Positions 1 through 8,336 are shown, counted from the stretch's first letter. The stretch is 64,000 bases of DNA from Cellulosimicrobium funkei (GCF_004519295.1 NZ_SOZH01000005.1:1-64000), one strand, 5' to 3'. Notes: generated by a model from the letters alone, not told the origin. Translations and numbers: made by a program.

Positions 1-75
1 CGACCGCACCACCGCCTCCACGGCATCCGCAGCCAGCACCGCCAACCGCTCCGCCGGAGCGATCACGACCTCCAT
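1..75 (-). CDS. nagB: Glucosamine-6-phosphate deaminase, N-terminal fragment
   Basis: Only the first 25 codons are in the window; the gene continues past position 1. The visible peptide starts MEVVIAPAERLAVLAADA, which resembles the start of NagB (glucosamine-6-phosphate deaminase), the enzyme that turns glucosamine 6-phosphate into fructose 6-phosphate and ammonia. Its ATG overlaps the TGA of the ROK kinase upstream (ATGA), so the two are translationally coupled. The position at the end of a sugar ABC transporter and ROK kinase operon fits amino-sugar catabolism. The call rests on few residues plus context; another SIS or NagB-fold isomerase is possible. Confidence 0.6.
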   Translation of the reverse strand, partial: MEVVIAPAERLAVLAADAVEAVVRS

Positions 76-1103
76 CACAACACCTTTCGACGGCCGACGA
101 GAGCAGCGCCCACGGCGGCGACCGGGACGTCCGACGGAGCGAGGGAGACCCGCTCCGACAGACGCAACGAAGACAGGAAGGGGGACGTGCTCGACTGCGC
201 GTCGAGCGCGTCGCGGACCGCGTCCAGCAGCGGCTGGCCCAGCGCGGACACGCCGCCGCCGAGCACCACGTGGCGCACGTCCACCGTCAGCTCGAGGATC
301 CGCACGGCGGAGGCGACGGCGGACGCGAACTCGTCCTTGATCCGGATCGCTTCCGGGTCGCCCGCGGCCGCGGCCTCGAAGAGCTCGGCAGGGGCCGGAC
401 GGCCGTGGCGCGACGGCCAGCGCGCCGACACGGCGGAGCCCGACGCGTAGACCTCCACGCACCCGCGCTGCCCGCACGCGCACTCGGGCCCGCGCGGGTC
501 GATCGGGATGTGCCCGATCTCCCCCGCCGCGCCGCTCACGCCACGGCGGAGCTCGCCGCCGAGCACGATGCCGGCCGCGAGCCCGGTGCCGAGAGCGAGG
601 AACGCGAGGTCCTCCCCCTCCGCGCCGCGCAGGTGCGAGGCACCGAGGGCGGCCACGTTGAGGTCGTTGTCGACCTGGACCGGGACGCCGCCGAGCTCCG
701 CGGACAGCGCCTCGGCGAGGGCGAAGCGTCCGCCCTCGATGCCGAGGTTCACCGCGTGCACGACGGAGCCGTCGGCGGGGTCCACCAGCCCGGGGACCCC
801 GACACCGACGCCGTCGACGTCCGCGAGGTCACCGCAGGCGCGCCGGACCACCTCGCGGACCGCGCGCGCCGCGCTGGACACGACGCCCTCCGGTCCGCGC
901 ACCGTCGGCAGCCGCAGCGTCTCGCGCGCGACCCCGTCGGGGCCGAGGAAGGCCGCGAGCACCTTGGTGCCGCCGATGTCGAGGCCCACCGCGCTGCCCG
1001 GTCCCGCGGGGCCGCGCCGTGACGCGGTCCCGGGACCGGGGCGTCCGGCCAGGGCTGCGGCCGCCTCGCCGTCGAGCGAGGCAGCCGTGCTCAGGTCGCT
1101 CAC
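75..1103 (-). CDS. ROK-family sugar kinase (likely N-acetylglucosamine or related)
   Basis: A 342-residue ROK kinase predicted to phosphorylate an imported hexose or N-acetylhexosamine at the 6-position with ATP in the cytoplasm. The phosphate-binding motif LDIGGTK is at residues 41-47, the catalytic Asp lies in VDNDLN (144-149), and the ROK zinc site is made by EIGH (195-198) and CACGQRGC (208-215). There is no N-terminal winged helix, so it is a kinase and not a repressor. It starts with GTG one base after the permease stop and its own stop overlaps the start of nagB. With nagB downstream, N-acetylglucosamine is the likely substrate; glucose or N-acetylmannosamine cannot be excluded. A nagA deacetylase is not visible here. 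Confidence 0.88.
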   Translation of the reverse strand: MSDLSTAASLDGEAAAALAGRPGPGTASRRGPAGPGSAVGLDIGGTKVLAAFLGPDGVARETLRLPTVRGPEGVVSSAARAVREVVRRACGDLADVDGVGVGVPGLVDPADGSVVHAVNLGIEGGRFALAEALSAELGGVPVQVDNDLNVAALGASHLRGAEGEDLAFLALGTGLAAGIVLGGELRRGVSGAAGEIGHIPIDPRGPECACGQRGCVEVYASGSAVSARWPSRHGRPAPAELFEAAAAGDPEAIRIKDEFASAVASAVRILELTVDVRHVVLGGGVSALGQPLLDAVRDALDAQSSTSPFLSSLRLSERVSLAPSDVPVAAVGAALVGRRKVL

Positions 1104-1104
1104 G

Positions 1105-2037
1105 TCAGCCCTTCACCGCACCCGAGACGAGGCCACCGGTCATCCGACCCTGGACGATGAGGAAGAAGACCACCGCCGGGATGGCGATGAGCACCGAGCC
1201 GGCCATGAGCGCGCCCCAGTTGGTCGCCTGGGTCGCCTGCTGGAAGGTGCGCAGCCAGACCGGCAAGGTCATGGACTCCGGGCGCTGCATGATGATCAGG
1301 GCCATGACGAACTCGTTCCACGCCTGGATGAACGCGAAGACACCCGTCGCGACCAGCCCGGGGGCCAGGAGCGGGAAGGTGATCTTCCAGAACGCCTTGC
1401 CTCGCGAGCACCCGTCGATCATGGCGGCCTCCTCGAGGTCCGCGGGAACGCCGTTGACGAACCCGCGCAGCGTCCAGATCGTGAACGGCAGCACGCCGGA
1501 CACGTAGACGATCCCCAGGCCGACGATGGTGTTGAGCATCTGCCAGTTGTCGATGATCCGGAAGATCGAGATCATCATCGCCTCGCCCGGGATCATCTGG
1601 ACCACGAGGATCGCGAGGATGAACGTGCGGCGGCCCTTGAACCGGAACCGCGTCACCGCGAGCGACGCGAGGAACCCGAGGACCATGGCGATGACGAGCG
1701 TGAAGAACGTCACCGTGAGCGAGTTCCCCATCGCCGGGATGAACGGAGCGCGGGTCTCGTCGGTGATCGCCGTCACGTAGTTGTTCAGCGTGAAGACGTC
1801 GGGCGTCGGGAAGAACTTGAGCTCCGTCCCGCGCACGAGGCTCGACGGCAGGAAGGACGTGTTGATCATCCAGTAGACGGGGAAGACCGACGAGACGAAG
1901 ACGATGATCGCCAGGATCGCGTAGCCGACGTTCGCCAACTTCTTGCGCTGCTTCTCACGGCTCACGCGAGGGGCAGGGCCCGTTGCGGCAGACGCGTGCC
2001 GGACCGCGGCGCGGGGGGTGGTCTGGACGGTGCTCAC
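1105..2037 (-). CDS. Carbohydrate ABC transporter permease (MalG type)
   Basis: Inner-membrane permease of 310 residues, second of a pair, forming the translocation channel of a CUT1-family sugar importer. About six membrane segments are visible, the first at residues 38-58. The EAA loop that contacts the ATPase is at 202-228, with EEAAMIDG followed by FPLLAPG. The GTG start overlaps the stop of the upstream permease by four bases (GTGA), so the two are coupled. No ATP-binding subunit is encoded in this operon; related actinobacterial systems use a shared ATPase (MsiK in Streptomyces), which is inferred here. The substrate is probably N-acetylglucosamine or a chito-oligosaccharide, judged from nagB and the kinase. 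Confidence 0.92.
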   Translation of the reverse strand: MSTVQTTPRAAVRHASAATGPAPRVSREKQRKKLANVGYAILAIIVFVSSVFPVYWMINTSFLPSSLVRGTELKFFPTPDVFTLNNYVTAITDETRAPFIPAMGNSLTVTFFTLVIAMVLGFLASLAVTRFRFKGRRTFILAILVVQMIPGEAMMISIFRIIDNWQMLNTIVGLGIVYVSGVLPFTIWTLRGFVNGVPADLEEAAMIDGCSRGKAFWKITFPLLAPGLVATGVFAFIQAWNEFVMALIIMQRPESMTLPVWLRTFQQATQATNWGALMAGSVLIAIPAVVFFLIVQGRMTGGLVSGAVKG

Positions 2038-2990
2038 AGTTCTTCCTCCCGGACCGTCTGGCGCACGTAGTAGAACGAGATGCCGAGCATGATGAACACG
2101 AAGATCACCGAGATGGCGCCCGCGAGCCCGTAGTGCCCCTGGGCCATGCCCATCTGGTAGATGTACACGCCGATCGTGTTCGTCTTGTCGCGGTCACCAC
2201 CCACGCCCTGAAGGGCGTAGATCTGCGTGAAGACGCGCAGGTCCCAGATGATCGACAGCACGATGAGCACCGTGATGATGCTCCGGACGTACGGGACCAT
2301 GATGAGCCGGAACCGCTGAACCGGGCGGGCGCCGTCGAGCTGGGCGGCCTCGAGGACCTCGCCGGGGATCTGCGTCAGTCCCGCGTACATCGTGAAGGCG
2401 ACGAACGGCACGGCGCCCCACACGATGACGATCGTCGCGATGAGGAAGAACTGGAGCGGGTTGAGCAGCCACGAGTGGCCCATCCAGTTGTCGCCCGTGA
2501 TCGTGGTCAGCAGGTTGTTGATGACGCCGTACTGGGTGTCGAAGATCCAGCCCCAGACGATGGTCGCGGCGAGCGCCGGCATGGCCCACGCCAGCAGCAG
2601 CCCGACCGAGACCAGCAGGCGGAAGCCCTTGCCGAGACGCATCATGAGCAGCGCGATGAGCGTGCCGAGCACCATGGTCAGGACGACGCACGCGACCATG
2701 AACACGAAGCTGCGCAGGAGCACGGTCCAGAAGCCGTCGACGTCGGTGAGGACCTGGACGTAGTTGTCGAAGCCGACCCACTCGGCGGGCTGGCCCATGA
2801 GCTGGGCCCGCTCGTACTCCTGGAACGACATGATGACGAGCCGCACGAGCGGGTATCCGACGAGGATGCCGAGCACGACGAGGCTGGGGACGAGGAGCGT
2901 CCACGGCAGGATCGGTGGACGCCGCTTCTTGGGTGGCCGCACGGGCGCGCCGGAGCGCTCGGTGCGGGGTTCGAGGGTGGTTGAGCTCAT
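2034..2990 (-). CDS. Carbohydrate ABC transporter permease (MalF type)
   Basis: First permease of the sugar importer, 318 residues. A basic, proline-rich cytoplasmic N-terminus (residues 18-27) precedes the first membrane span at 30-50, and five more hydrophobic spans follow. The EAA motif is VLEAAQLDGARPVQRF at 212-227, the expected position before the last two spans. It pairs with the MalG-type permease whose start overlaps its stop. It lies 156 bases downstream of the binding protein, with two strong hairpins in the gap that could make the permeases less abundant than the binding protein. Confidence 0.92.
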   Translation of the reverse strand: MSSTTLEPRTERSGAPVRPPKKRRPPILPWTLLVPSLVVLGILVGYPLVRLVIMSFQEYERAQLMGQPAEWVGFDNYVQVLTDVDGFWTVLLRSFVFMVACVVLTMVLGTLIALLMMRLGKGFRLLVSVGLLLAWAMPALAATIVWGWIFDTQYGVINNLLTTITGDNWMGHSWLLNPLQFFLIATIVIVWGAVPFVAFTMYAGLTQIPGEVLEAAQLDGARPVQRFRLIMVPYVRSIITVLIVLSIIWDLRVFTQIYALQGVGGDRDKTNTIGVYIYQMGMAQGHYGLAGAISVIFVFIMLGISFYYVRQTVREEEL

Positions 2991-3056
2991 TTCCTCACTC
3001 CGTCAGGGGTTGCGCGGTGGTGCGCAGGCGACGTGCCTCCGGGGCTCGTCATGGGA

Positions 3057-3092
3057 AGGGGTGGGGGCTCCGGCGAAGGAGTCCCCACCCCT
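3057..3092 (-). terminator. Hairpin between binding-protein and permease genes (1)
   Basis: Inverted repeat with 15-base arms (3057-3071 and 3078-3092), loop GGCGAA, and one G-T type mismatch. There is no T-run, as is usual in high-GC actinobacteria. It lies after the binding-protein stop and before the permease start, so it is more likely an attenuator or 3'-end stabiliser than a full terminator. Confidence 0.6.
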
Positions 3093-3106
3093 GACGGCTC
3101 GAGCCT

Positions 3107-3140
3107 CCGACGGTGCCCGGCGGTCACCGGGCACCGTCGG
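3107..3140 (-). terminator. Hairpin between binding-protein and permease genes (2)
   Basis: Perfect inverted repeat with 14-base arms (3107-3120 and 3127-3140) and loop CGGTCA, six bases past the binding-protein stop codon. With the neighbouring hairpin it forms a tandem pair that probably protects the binding-protein mRNA from 3' decay and limits read-through. Confidence 0.65.
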
Positions 3141-3146
3141 ACCGGC

Positions 3147-4457
3147 TCAGCTGTTGAGGATCGACTCGATCTTCGCGTCGAGCTCCTCGGCGACCGTCTG
3201 CACGTCGTCGCCGTTGGCGATCTTCGTGAAGGCGCTCTGGAGCACGTTCTGCGCCTCGACGTCGGCCCACTTCGGGGACGCCGGGGTGAGGCGAGCGTTC
3301 TGCGCCGCCTCGACGCCCGCCTGGGCGATCGGGTTGTCCTGCGGCACCTGGTTCGCGAGCGACTTCTTCGCCGGGATCATGTTCGCCTGGGCGAGGATGG
3401 TCTGGTACTCGTCGCTCATCATGATCTCGAACGCCTTGTACGCGAGGTCCGGGTTGTTGGACTTCGCCGCGACGGCGATGTTCGAGCCACCGGCGAACAC
3501 GGCCGCCGGCTCGCCCGCGGTCTTGCCGGGCAGCGGGAACGCCGCGAGGTCGGAGCCGTAGGTCTCGAGGCACCCGGGGGTGGTCTTGGGGTCCTCGGGC
3601 GTGGCCGAGGTCTTGATGGTGCCGGCGATCCACGTCGGGGCCGACACGAACGCCACCTTGCCCTCGCAGAACGGCACCTGGAGATCGGTCTCCTGGCCGT
3701 CCTTCGGCGCGAGCGACGCGTTCGTCATGAGGTCCTGGACCTGCGCGAGGCCGGCGAGGCCGCCCTCCGAGGAGAACCCGGCCTCCCACTCGCCGTCGTC
3801 GTTCTGCTCGGCGATGAAGCCGCCGTTCTCCCAGACGAAGGGCAGGGCGTTGTACCAGTCCTGACCGGGCCAGTAGACGCCGGAGACCGTGTCCGTCTTG
3901 AGCGACTTCGCCGTCGCGACGTACTCGTCGAGCGTCGTCGGGACCGGCGTGGAGCCGGTGACCTGCGGGGTGTAGAACACGGCGCGCGAGCCGGCGTAGT
4001 ACGGGAGGGCGTAGTGCTTGCCCTCCCAGTCGCCGGCCTCGACGAAGCCACCGAGCAGGTCGTCGCCGCCCAGGGACTGGAACTCGTCCTCCGTGATCTC
4101 GCGGAAGTAGCCGGCCGACGTGAACGCCGGGGACTGCGTGTTGCCGACCTCGACGATGTCCGGGCTGTCGGAGCCGGAGAGCGACGTGGTGAGCTTGTCG
4201 ACGAGGCCGGTCCAGGACTGCTCCTCGATGGTGAGGGTGCTGCCCGGGTTCTCCTCCTCGAACGTGGTCTTGAGGTAGTCGCGCGCGGCGTCGGGCGTGT
4301 CCGACCCGTTGAGCCAGACGCGGATGTCGCCGGAGGCGGACTCGCCGTCGCCGGAGCCGTTGTCGTCGCTCCCGCCGCCGGTGCTGCAGGCGGTCAGCGC
4401 GAGCGCCAGGGTGATCGTCGACGCCACGGAGGCGGCGACGAGACGGTTCCTCTTCAC
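3147..4457 (-). CDS. Sugar ABC transporter substrate-binding lipoprotein
   Basis: Extracellular solute-binding protein of family 1, 436 residues, that captures the sugar outside the cell and delivers it to the two permeases. The start is the GTG at 4457: a good ribosome binding site (GAGAGGAAG) lies just upstream and the sequence from there is a textbook lipoprotein signal peptide (VKRNRLVAAS..., lipobox LTAC with Cys24). An in-frame ATG further upstream (4505) would put 16 unrelated residues before the signal. A Ser/Gly/Asp-rich linker follows the lipid Cys. The mature part has the alternating alpha/beta pattern of the family, including WTGLVDKLTTSLSG and FEIMMSDEYQ. First gene of the transporter operon; the ligand is not readable from sequence. 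Confidence 0.92.
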   Translation of the reverse strand: MKRNRLVAASVASTITLALALTACSTGGGSDDNGSGDGESASGDIRVWLNGSDTPDAARDYLKTTFEEENPGSTLTIEEQSWTGLVDKLTTSLSGSDSPDIVEVGNTQSPAFTSAGYFREITEDEFQSLGGDDLLGGFVEAGDWEGKHYALPYYAGSRAVFYTPQVTGSTPVPTTLDEYVATAKSLKTDTVSGVYWPGQDWYNALPFVWENGGFIAEQNDDGEWEAGFSSEGGLAGLAQVQDLMTNASLAPKDGQETDLQVPFCEGKVAFVSAPTWIAGTIKTSATPEDPKTTPGCLETYGSDLAAFPLPGKTAGEPAAVFAGGSNIAVAAKSNNPDLAYKAFEIMMSDEYQTILAQANMIPAKKSLANQVPQDNPIAQAGVEAAQNARLTPASPKWADVEAQNVLQSAFTKIANGDDVQTVAEELDAKIESILNS

Positions 4458-4667
4458 TGGGTGCTTCCTCTCGGTGATTCTTGGTGGTGGCGGCGATGCC
4501 CCCACCGGAGGTGTGGCAGGAGTCCTGCGTAATCGAGCGTGTGCAGGGGTGCTGCTGTGTTACTGCGTTCCCGGGGGTGCTGCACTGGGGGTCCCAGGAG
4601 GTCGTGAGGGGCGGGTCGTGGCCCGCGCCCAGGTCGGGCAGGGTGGGTCAGGCGGAGCGTCGTCGGC
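4458..4667 (-). other. Intergenic leader of the sugar transporter operon
   Basis: A 210-base gap between the ROK repressor and the binding-protein gene. It should contain the promoter of the transporter operon, but I see no convincing -35/-10 pair and no second copy of the TTAGTA/TACTAA element found upstream of the repressor. The ribosome binding site at about 4461-4469 is the only clear signal. Confidence 0.4.
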
Positions 4668-5828
4668 TCACGAGACCCCCAGCTGTCCGGAGAGGACGAG
4701 GACGGCGGCCCCAGCGAGGACGACGTCTTCGTCGAGCGTGGCCATCCGCACCTGCAGCCCGCTGCCGATGACCGGCATGGTGCGGGAACGGATGGTCTCG
4801 AACGCCGACTCGCGCAGGGGGCCGTCGAGCAGGTCCGCAGGACCGCTCACGAGCACCTCCGCGAGGTTGAGCGCACTGACGACAGGGGCCAGGGCGATGC
4901 CCAGCGTCCTGCCCACCGACGCCAGCACGGCGTCGGAAGCCTCGGTGTCGAGCCCGTCCACCGCGCGGCGCAGCGCCGGCACGGACAGGACGGTCTCCAG
5001 GCAGCCGCGGCGCCCGCAGGCGCACGGCTCGCCGTCCTCGACCACGGTCACGTGGCCGAGCTCGCCGGCGGCGTCGGCGTGCCCGTGCACGCGTGCGCCG
5101 TCGACCATGATGCCGGCGCCCACGCCCTCGCCCACCGTGAGGACGAGCAGGCCGTCCCCGGCCGCTCCCCCGAACGTGAACTCGCCGAGCGCGGCGATGT
5201 TGGCGTCGTTGGCGACGTGGACCGCGAGCCCGAGCCGCTCCGTGAGCTGGGCCGCGAGGGGGACGTCGTACCAGCGGCGGTTCGGCGCCTCGATGACGCG
5301 GCCCTCGGCGTCGACGACGCCGGGCGACCCGATCCCCACGCCGATGACCGGCTGGGTCGCGGACGCGATGAGGCCGCGGCAGAAGCGCATGAGGAGGTCG
5401 ACGAGCTCGGTGCCGGTGCGGCCGTCCACCGCGAGGCTCTGCCGGACGACGAAGTCGCCCGTGAGCGTGACGACGGCGCCGCGCAGGACCTCGTCGTCGG
5501 TGAGGTCGACGGAGACGATCTGGTACGCGCTCGTGCGCATGCCGACGAGGATCGCGGGCTTGCCCACGCGCTGCCCCGGGCGGACGCCGAGCTCCTCGAC
5601 CAGGCCCTCGGCGATGAGCACGGAGACGAGGTCGGAGATGGTCACGCGAGTGAGCGAGGTGGCGCGCGCGAGGTCGGCGCGCGACGTGGGCCCCTCGTGG
5701 AACAGGTGCTGCAGCACGAGCGACCGGTTGTGGGCCCGAGCGTGCTCGGGGAGCACCTTGGAGGTCGGCCTGAGCCCTGTGCTCAGTCGCCTCCTCGGTG
5801 CGCCGGTGCCGGTGACTGCCGTTGTCAT
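4668..5828 (-). CDS. ROK-family transcriptional repressor (NagC/XylR type)
   Basis: A 386-residue repressor: a winged helix-turn-helix at about residues 33-80 (with RADLARATSLTRVTISDLV), then a ROK sugar-binding domain with a zinc site, GELGH at 255-259 and CACGRRGC at 269-276. It probably senses an amino sugar or its phosphate and represses the neighbouring transporter, kinase and nagB genes, and itself. The start ATG at 5828 is supported by a TTGACA/TCTACT promoter placed so that transcription would begin at or near the ATG. A 6-6 inverted repeat (TTAGTA, 9 bases, TACTAA) overlaps that promoter. Same strand as, and upstream of, the genes it likely controls. Confidence 0.88.
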   Translation of the reverse strand: MTTAVTGTGAPRRRLSTGLRPTSKVLPEHARAHNRSLVLQHLFHEGPTSRADLARATSLTRVTISDLVSVLIAEGLVEELGVRPGQRVGKPAILVGMRTSAYQIVSVDLTDDEVLRGAVVTLTGDFVVRQSLAVDGRTGTELVDLLMRFCRGLIASATQPVIGVGIGSPGVVDAEGRVIEAPNRRWYDVPLAAQLTERLGLAVHVANDANIAALGEFTFGGAAGDGLLVLTVGEGVGAGIMVDGARVHGHADAAGELGHVTVVEDGEPCACGRRGCLETVLSVPALRRAVDGLDTEASDAVLASVGRTLGIALAPVVSALNLAEVLVSGPADLLDGPLRESAFETIRSRTMPVIGSGLQVRMATLDEDVVLAGAAVLVLSGQLGVS

Positions 5829-5833
5829 GTTTG

Positions 5834-5854
5834 TTAGTAGACTGCCTTTACTAA
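5834..5854. promoter_or_regulatory. Probable ROK operator
   Basis: Perfect inverted repeat TTAGTA-N9-TACTAA. It spans the spacer and the -10 box of the repressor promoter, so binding would block RNA polymerase. AT-rich palindromes of this kind are usual for ROK repressors; this is inferred autoregulation. Confidence 0.6.
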
Positions 5855-5865
5855 GTGGCTGTCAA
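5836..5865 (-). promoter_or_regulatory. Promoter of the ROK repressor gene
   Basis: A -35 box TTGACA (5865-5860), 18-base spacer, -10 box TCTACT (5841-5836), then seven bases to the ATG at 5828. The spacing predicts a leaderless mRNA. Confidence 0.65.
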
Positions 5866-5940
5866 CTCCCTCCCGGCTTCGTGACCGAAATGTAGCCGAG
5901 GAGGCCACGACCCGGGACCTTGGTCCCACGGCCCCGCACG

Positions 5941-6831
5941 TCACGACGTCGCGGTGATCCAGCCCCGCGCACCGGCGTGCTCGACCGAGCGGGACGCGAC
6001 CAGCACGGCGTTCTCCAGCGCCGCGCGCCACGACGACCCGTGCGCCGCCGCCGCGGCGAACGCGCCGTGGACCACGTCGCCCGCACCCAGGGTGTCGACC
6101 ACGCGGCGCGGCCGCGGGACCGCGACCTCGTACCTCTCCCCCGCGTCGAGCACCTCGACGGACCGCGGACCGCGGGTCCGCGCGACGAACCGAGGGCCCA
6201 GCGCGGCGACGGCGTCGAGCACGTCGTCCGTCGCGACGCCGGGCGGCCGGAAGTCCGCCGACACGACCACGGCGTCGCACAGCCCGATCATCGCGGGCGC
6301 GTCGGGCTTCCAGGAGCCCCCGTCCAGCACGACGGCGCACCCGCGCTCCCGCGCGCGGCGCGCGACCCGGAGCGCGAGCCCCGGGTGGTGGCCGTCGAGG
6401 AGCAGCACGTCCCCGGGGCCGAGCTCGTCCAGCGGGTCCGTCGTGCGACCCGGCGCGACGAGCCGCGCATCGGTGAGGTCGCCGAAGCCGGAGGCGTTGG
6501 TGCTCACGACCGCGCGCTCGCCGGTCGCACGCGTGACCAGCACCGTCGAGACCGCGGGCTGCACCGCCCCGGCGACGCCGTCCGCCGCGTCGACGAGCGT
6601 GACGCCGGAGGACTCGAGCTCGGCCCGCACGACCGCGGCGAGGGGCCCGTGGCCCACGGCGGTCACGAGGGCCGTCGGGACGCCGAGCGCGACGGCGGTG
6701 GCCGCGGCGTTCGCGGCCGGGCCGCCGAAGGTCGCGGCGAGGGACCGCGCGACGACCTTCTCGTCGGGTCCGGGCAGGGCGTCGACGACCTGGACGACGT
6801 CGAGGGTCACGAGTCCGCAGCACACGAGCAC
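5941..6831 (-). CDS. PfkB-family sugar kinase, ketohexokinase-like branch
   Basis: A kinase of about 296 residues from the ribokinase/PfkB family that phosphorylates a sugar or related alcohol with ATP. The N-terminal sheet VLVCCGLVTLDVV (residues 1-13) and the C-terminal signature VVDTLGAGDVVHGAF (244-258, with catalytic Asp252) resemble ketohexokinase more than ribokinase or fructokinase; GGPAAN (36-41) is the substrate-side glycine motif. The start is uncertain: GTG at 6831 begins exactly at the conserved first strand, while an upstream ATG at 6891 adds 20 basic residues without counterpart in the family. It lies 112 bases upstream of the repressor on the same strand. The substrate is unknown; a link to amino-sugar use is suggested only by position. 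Confidence 0.82.
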   Translation of the reverse strand: MLVCCGLVTLDVVQVVDALPGPDEKVVARSLAATFGGPAANAAATAVALGVPTALVTAVGHGPLAAVVRAELESSGVTLVDAADGVAGAVQPAVSTVLVTRATGERAVVSTNASGFGDLTDARLVAPGRTTDPLDELGPGDVLLLDGHHPGLALRVARRARERGCAVVLDGGSWKPDAPAMIGLCDAVVVSADFRPPGVATDDVLDAVAALGPRFVARTRGPRSVEVLDAGERYEVAVPRPRRVVDTLGAGDVVHGAFAAAAAHGSSWRAALENAVLVASRSVEHAGARGWITATS

Positions 6832-6952
6832 GCGCCCATCCTCGCGCGCTGACCGGCGTGTCCGCACGGCGCCGGGCGACGGTCGGATCACGGACAGTTC
6901 ACAAGACGGTCACGATGTGGGTGCGGCTGTCCGGTTCGCGCGGTTGGCCCCC

Positions 6953-6964
6953 TACCCTCGCAGC
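6953..6964 (+). promoter_or_regulatory. -10 box of DUF4349 lipoprotein gene
   Basis: TACCCT at 6953-6958, six bases before the ATG at 6965, with no ribosome binding site between. Predicted leaderless start. Confidence 0.55.
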
Positions 6965-7942
6965 ATGCGGACCACTCGCCCTCTCGCCGTCGTCGCCGCC
7001 CTGGTGCTCGGCGGCGCGCTCCTGGCCGGCTGCTCCGCGACGCCGGGTGTCGGCGACGCCGCCCTCGACTCCGGCGCGCGGTCCGAGGCGGCGGTGGTCG
7101 ACGGCACCGACGCCTCGTCCGGCGCCCCGGCCGGGATCACGACCGGCGACGAGGACGCCGTGGTCGAGGCGGACCGGGAGATCGTCACGACCGGCTCGGT
7201 GACCGTCGTCGCGAAGGACCCGTCGGCGGCCGCCGAGCAGGTCGCCGAGCTCGCGGAGAGCGCGGGCGGGCGGGTCGAGAGCCGTCGGCAGTCCGAGCCC
7301 GAGGGCGACGCGCGGCCTACGGCCGAGCTGACCGTGCGCGTGCCGGCGGCCCAGACGACCGCGACCGTGGACGCGCTCGGTCAGGTCGGCGAAGTACGCG
7401 ACCTCGCGATCGAGGCGGTCGACGTGACCGGCACCGCGCGCGACCTCGACGCCCGCGTCGCGGCGCTCACCACGTCGGTCGAGCGTCTGCGGACGCTCAT
7501 GGGCGACGCCGCGACGACCGCGGACCTGCTCGCCGCCGAGCAGGAGCTCACGACGCGCCAGGCAGAGCTCGAGTCGCTCCAGTCGCAGCGCGCCGCGCTC
7601 ACGGACCAGGTCTCGATGTCGACGCTGCACGTCACGGTCGTGCAGGTGGTGCCGGCCGAGCGGCTCGCTCCCGGCGGCTTCCTCGGCGGTCTGCAGAACG
7701 GCTGGAACGCTCTGCTGAGCACGCTCAACGGCCTGGTCGTCGTCCTCGGCGCGCTGCTCCCGTGGCTCGTCGTCGCCGGTCTCGTGCTGCTCGTCGTGCG
7801 CTGGGTGCTGCGCCGGGTGCGCCGTCGTGCGCAGGACGGCGGCGCTCCCCCGGCCGACGACGGCGGCACGGGGCCGGACGACGACCCGCAGGCGCCGTCG
7901 TCGGGACGGGCTCCGCTCGTCGGGGCGTCCGCCCGTGACTGA
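6965..7942 (+). CDS. DUF4349 membrane-anchored lipoprotein
   Basis: A 325-residue protein of the DUF4349 family, whose function is not established. It has a lipoprotein signal peptide (LAGC, lipid Cys23), a low-complexity linker to about residue 60, then the domain starting with EIVTTGSVTVVAKDP and carrying the RVPAAQ motif typical of the family. A coiled coil follows (about 170-220, rich in LESLQSQRAAL-type heptads), then a membrane span near 260-285 (LLPWLVVAGLVLLVVRWVL) and a basic and acidic tail. Start chosen at the ATG six bases after a TACCCT box. The next gene overlaps its stop by eight bases. Likely an envelope protein. Confidence 0.8.
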   Translation: MRTTRPLAVVAALVLGGALLAGCSATPGVGDAALDSGARSEAAVVDGTDASSGAPAGITTGDEDAVVEADREIVTTGSVTVVAKDPSAAAEQVAELAESAGGRVESRRQSEPEGDARPTAELTVRVPAAQTTATVDALGQVGEVRDLAIEAVDVTGTARDLDARVAALTTSVERLRTLMGDAATTADLLAAEQELTTRQAELESLQSQRAALTDQVSMSTLHVTVVQVVPAERLAPGGFLGGLQNGWNALLSTLNGLVVVLGALLPWLVVAGLVLLVVRWVLRRVRRRAQDGGAPPADDGGTGPDDDPQAPSSGRAPLVGASARD

Positions 7943-8279
7943 GCCCGTCACCCCCGAGGGCACCGGTCGCGTCGCGCGCCTGTGGGCCGACGACGAGGGG
8001 ACGGCCCGGCTCGCCGGCCACCTCGTGACGCGCGTGTGCACGCACTGGGACACGGTCGGGCCGCAGACGTTCCCCCGGCACGTCAACCCGGAGCCGCGCG
8101 TGCAGTGGCGGGTCCACCTCGACGGCGCGGACGGCGACGAGGACCTGTACAGCGACGACCCCGGCGCGCCCCCGCTCCCCCGGGACGACGACCGGCTCGA
8201 GGTGCGGGGGCGGCGGCTGCGCCTCGAGTGGCTCGACGGCGACGAGGCGGCGGCAGCCTGGGAGCGCCACGGCTGGTGA
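7935..8279 (+). CDS. Hypothetical protein, 114 residues
   Basis: A small soluble protein that I do not recognise. It starts with GTG inside the end of the DUF4349 gene (GTGACTGA, eight-base overlap), so it is probably translated by coupling. It is rich in Asp, Arg and Trp; WEHHGW-like ends do not match a family, and the core has a short beta-rich segment (VQWRVHLDGADG, RRLRLEWLDGDE). No signal peptide or membrane segment. It ends 21 bases before a strong bidirectional terminator that separates it from ssrA. Confidence 0.6.
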   Translation: MTEPVTPEGTGRVARLWADDEGTARLAGHLVTRVCTHWDTVGPQTFPRHVNPEPRVQWRVHLDGADGDEDLYSDDPGAPPLPRDDDRLEVRGRRLRLEWLDGDEAAAAWERHGW

Positions 8280-8300
8280 CCGCACAGAGCGCCGGTACGA

Positions 8301-8336
8301 CGACGGCCCGCACCCCGAGAGGGGTGCGGGCCGTCG
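8301..8336. terminator. Bidirectional terminator between DUF4349 operon and ssrA
   Basis: Perfect 16-base arms (8301-8316 and 8321-8336) with a GAGA tetraloop, between two convergent transcription units. It lies ten bases past the 3' end of tmRNA on the minus strand. Confidence 0.85.
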
